A stretch of DNA of 7,353 bases from Comamonadaceae bacterium (lineage in GTDB: Bacteria; Pseudomonadota; Gammaproteobacteria; Burkholderiales; Burkholderiaceae_C). Positions 5,709 through 7,353 of the stretch are shown piece by piece; position 1 is the first letter of the stretch, and every line of letters begins with the position of its first letter. A model generated the notes under the pieces. That model did not search any database, was not told where the DNA came from, and saw only the letters and a list, made by a program, of their open reading frames with translations. Location: NCBI GenBank assembly GCA_024642025.1, contig JAHEBY010000133.1, positions 1 to 7,353 of the forward strand, written 5' to 3'. Made by a program: the position numbers and the translations under genes.

Positions 5709-6962
5709 TCAGGAGGCGTAGCGCTTGATCCACTCCTTCTCCAGCGCATCAACCCAGCTGCCATGCGGCTCTGGTATGGCGGGCATGACCTGTTCCACCT
5801 GACCAGGCAGGGGCGCACTGGCAAAGCGCGCACGTTCCGCTGCGGGCAGCTTGTCCACAGCCAGCACCGTTGGGTCGCCCCATTGCGCGATGTCGGCTTT
5901 GCGACCCTGCGCCTCGGGCGACAGCAAAAAGTTGGCGACAACCTGCGCGCCCTCTTTGACGCCCGAATTGAACGGAATTGCCAGAAAGTGCGTGTTGCCC
6001 AGCGTTCCGCCACTGAATTGATAGCTGTAAACACTGTCCGCGAGGCGTTTGGCGGCGATTTCGTTGGCGGCTTCGTTGGGGTTGAAGGTGAGGGCGATCA
6101 TCAACTCGCCGTCACTCATCATTTGGCGAACTGCTGCCGAGTTCTGTGGGAACTGTTTGCCTGCGCGCCACAGATGAGGATGCAGGGCGTCCAGATAGGC
6201 CCACAGTGGTGCCCCGGCTTTGACCAGCGTGTCGGGCGTAACCGGCTGGTACAGCGCTGTGCGATCGGTGTTGAGCTCAACCAGCGCCTGTTTGACAAAC
6301 GTCGTGCCGTGAAAGTTTGGCGGGCGGGGGTAGGTGATGCGCCCTTCATTCGCTTTGGCAAAGGCCAGCAGCGCGGCCATGCTGCGCGGCGGGTTGGGCA
6401 CGCGCTTGCGGTCGGCAAAGAAAGTAAGTTGCGCCATGCCCCAAGGCGCCTCCAGGCCTTCGACAGGCTCCGAGAAGTCAATTTTCGTAGTGGGTTTGCC
6501 CAACACGTCCACATATTTGAAGCTGGGCAGGCTCTCGGCAAACGGGCCAAACAACAAAGCTTCACGCTTCATGTTCAGGAAGTTTTCGCCGTTGATCCAA
6601 ATGAGGTCTACCGTGCCGTTGGTCACCTTGCCGGCAGCCTTCTCGGTTCGAACCCGTTTCACCACCTCGGCGGTTTCTGTGATTTTGACGTGCTCCAGTT
6701 TGACGCCGTAACGGCTTTGCACTTCGGTCGCCGCCCATTGCAGGTAGGCGTTGATGCGCTCGCTGCCGGCCCAGGCGTTGAAATACACCGTCTGGCCGCG
6801 CGCCTTCGCTTCAATGGCAGGCCATGTTGTAGCGGTTTGCGCGAACAGTGGGCTGCTAAGGCCTGCGCCCAGCAGCGCGAGGGTTTGACGGCGCGAGAGG
6901 TTTGCAGGGGTTGATGGCACTGTTGCTGTGAAATTGGACGCGGGTTTTTTAGAAGTTTTCAT
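5709..6962 (-). CDS. ynjB: YnjB-like ABC transporter substrate-binding protein, Tat-exported
   Basis: A 417-residue periplasmic binding protein, closely matching E. coli YnjB in landmark segments: ARGQTVYFNAWAGSERINAYL (residues 54-74), VDLIWINGENF (118-128), APWGMAQLTF (172-181), YPRPPNFHGTTF (211-222), LTFNPNEA (291-298), VANFLLSPEAQ (342-352) and WVDALEKEWIKRY near the C-terminus. The N-terminus is a twin-arginine signal: 23 polar residues, then RR (24-25) in SRRQTLALLGAG, a hydrophobic stretch, and a probable cleavage at LFA/QT (after 41). A folded or cofactor/metal-associated cargo is possible, but the ligand is unknown; thiamine-, iron- and polyamine-type binding proteins are distant relatives. 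It probably delivers to the YnjC-like permease at 1-1394, although about 4.3 kb and other genes separate them. No Shine-Dalgarno sequence precedes the ATG; the leader is CTCC-rich instead. Confidence 0.93.
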   Translation of the reverse strand: MKTSKKPASNFTATVPSTPANLSRRQTLALLGAGLSSPLFAQTATTWPAIEAKARGQTVYFNAWAGSERINAYLQWAATEVQSRYGVKLEHVKITETAEVVKRVRTEKAAGKVTNGTVDLIWINGENFLNMKREALLFGPFAESLPSFKYVDVLGKPTTKIDFSEPVEGLEAPWGMAQLTFFADRKRVPNPPRSMAALLAFAKANEGRITYPRPPNFHGTTFVKQALVELNTDRTALYQPVTPDTLVKAGAPLWAYLDALHPHLWRAGKQFPQNSAAVRQMMSDGELMIALTFNPNEAANEIAAKRLADSVYSYQFSGGTLGNTHFLAIPFNSGVKEGAQVVANFLLSPEAQGRKADIAQWGDPTVLAVDKLPAAERARFASAPLPGQVEQVMPAIPEPHGSWVDALEKEWIKRYAS

Positions 6963-7114
6963 GGAGAACGTGGAGAAAGGCGTTGGTTAGGGCGTTGGGT
7001 ACGGAAACGTTAAGGCCAATTTGGGTTGGTCGCATGCAAGCGCAGCTTCTTACATGGGTTGCAAGGCGATTCCCGCCGAATGGCAACAGCATTCTGTGCT
7101 TTCATGGGGCGCCA
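6963..7114. other. Intergenic spacer between ftsY and the ynjB homologue
   Basis: The 152-bp spacer presumably holds the end of the ftsY transcript and any promoter for the binding-protein gene. I see only weak symmetry on the minus strand: GGCG-GGAAT-CGCC (four-pair stem, no U-run) and the short palindrome CCAAATTGG. There is no convincing sigma-70 pair and no rho-independent terminator, so read-through from ftsY is possible. Confidence 0.5.
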
Positions 7115-7353
7115 TTACGTCAGCAGAGCCTGCGCGAATTCGAGTGAGTTGAAGGTTTCCAGGTCTTCCAGTTTTTCGCCGACGCCAATGAAATACACCG
7201 GAATGGGCCGCTCGCGGGCGATCGCTGCCAGCACCCCACCTTTGGCCGTGCCGTCCAGTTTGGTGACGATCAGGCCAGTGAGCTGCAGGGCGTCATCAAA
7301 CGCCCGCACTTGTGTCAGCGCGTTCTGGCCGGTGTTGCCGTCAATCACCAGCA
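7115..7353 (-). CDS. ftsY: FtsY, signal recognition particle receptor GTPase (C-terminal 78 residues; 5' part off the right edge)
   Basis: This is the end of the SRP54-type GTPase that docks SRP-ribosome complexes at the inner membrane for cotranslational insertion. Visible signatures are DGNTGQNALTQ, the guanine-specificity motif TKLDGTAKGG (TKLD), and the closing GVGE loop in YFIGVGEKLEDLETF. The C-terminal helix ends FAQALLT. The reading frame enters the window open, so the apparent Met at 7348 is an internal GTG valine, not a start. Stop is TAA at 7117-7115. The gene is normally chromosomal and essential, which argues that this is core chromosome rather than a mobile island. Confidence 0.96.
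   Translation of the reverse strand, partial: LVIDGNTGQNALTQVRAFDDALQLTGLIVTKLDGTAKGGVLAAIARERPIPVYFIGVGEKLEDLETFNSLEFAQALLT

Noticed and set aside
5763..6914. 383-codon open frame on the plus strand antisense to the binding-protein gene
   Set aside because: It is a shadow of high-GC codon bias: His/Arg/Gly-rich, no recognisable domain, and no ribosome binding site. The minus-strand YnjB homologue accounts for the whole region.
7046..7090. Weak hairpins on the minus strand after ftsY considered as a terminator
   Set aside because: Stems are about four pairs and no U-run follows, so they do not meet a rho-independent terminator.

Overview
The window looks like chromosome of a high-GC Gram-negative bacterium. 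It is most likely a betaproteobacterium of the Comamonadaceae type (Rhodoferax/Polaromonas/Acidovorax relatives). This rests on G/C-rich third codon positions, the protein styles, a Tat-dependent binding protein, and an A/T-rich intergenic element resembling dispersed repeats I associate with that family. The placement is inference; there is no rRNA or marker gene to confirm it.

Six of the seven genes read on the minus strand, from right to left. The right edge holds the last 78 codons of ftsY (SRP receptor GTPase). Next are a YnjB-type ABC transporter binding protein with a Tat signal (5709-6962) and, 54 bp further, a wax ester synthase/diacylglycerol acyltransferase (WS/DGAT, 3954-5654). 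The acyltransferase ends in an unusual Lys/Ala-rich tail with no acidic residue over its last 82 positions. A small two-helix membrane protein of unknown function (3646-3924) is the only plus-strand gene and converges on the acyltransferase with 29 bp between stop codons. After a 299-bp divergent spacer comes a tight minus-strand operon: an alpha/beta-hydrolase carboxylesterase (2675-3346), a YegD-like truncated Hsp70 (1391-2668; 6 bp after the esterase), and a YnjC-type double-domain ABC permease (1-1394, overlapping the Hsp70 stop as GTGA, running off the left edge). The matching ATPase (ynjD) would be expected just beyond base 1.

Two themes emerge. First, a YnjBCD-like importer is split: its binding protein lies about 4.3 kb upstream of its permease, separated by lipid-related genes, an opposite-strand gene, and an Hsp70-like ATPase translationally coupled to the permease. 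Second, a storage-lipid synthase carries a histone-H1/PhaF-like polycationic tail that could tether neutral-lipid inclusions to DNA or another polyanion. The divergent spacer is the most structured non-coding segment. It has a 100-base block at 32% GC with a flanking 9-bp direct repeat, a likely leaderless promoter for the esterase, and two hairpins presenting GGA motifs in their loops ahead of the small membrane protein, one of which holds the Shine-Dalgarno sequence. I found no tRNA, rRNA, CRISPR array, transposase or convincing rho-independent terminator.
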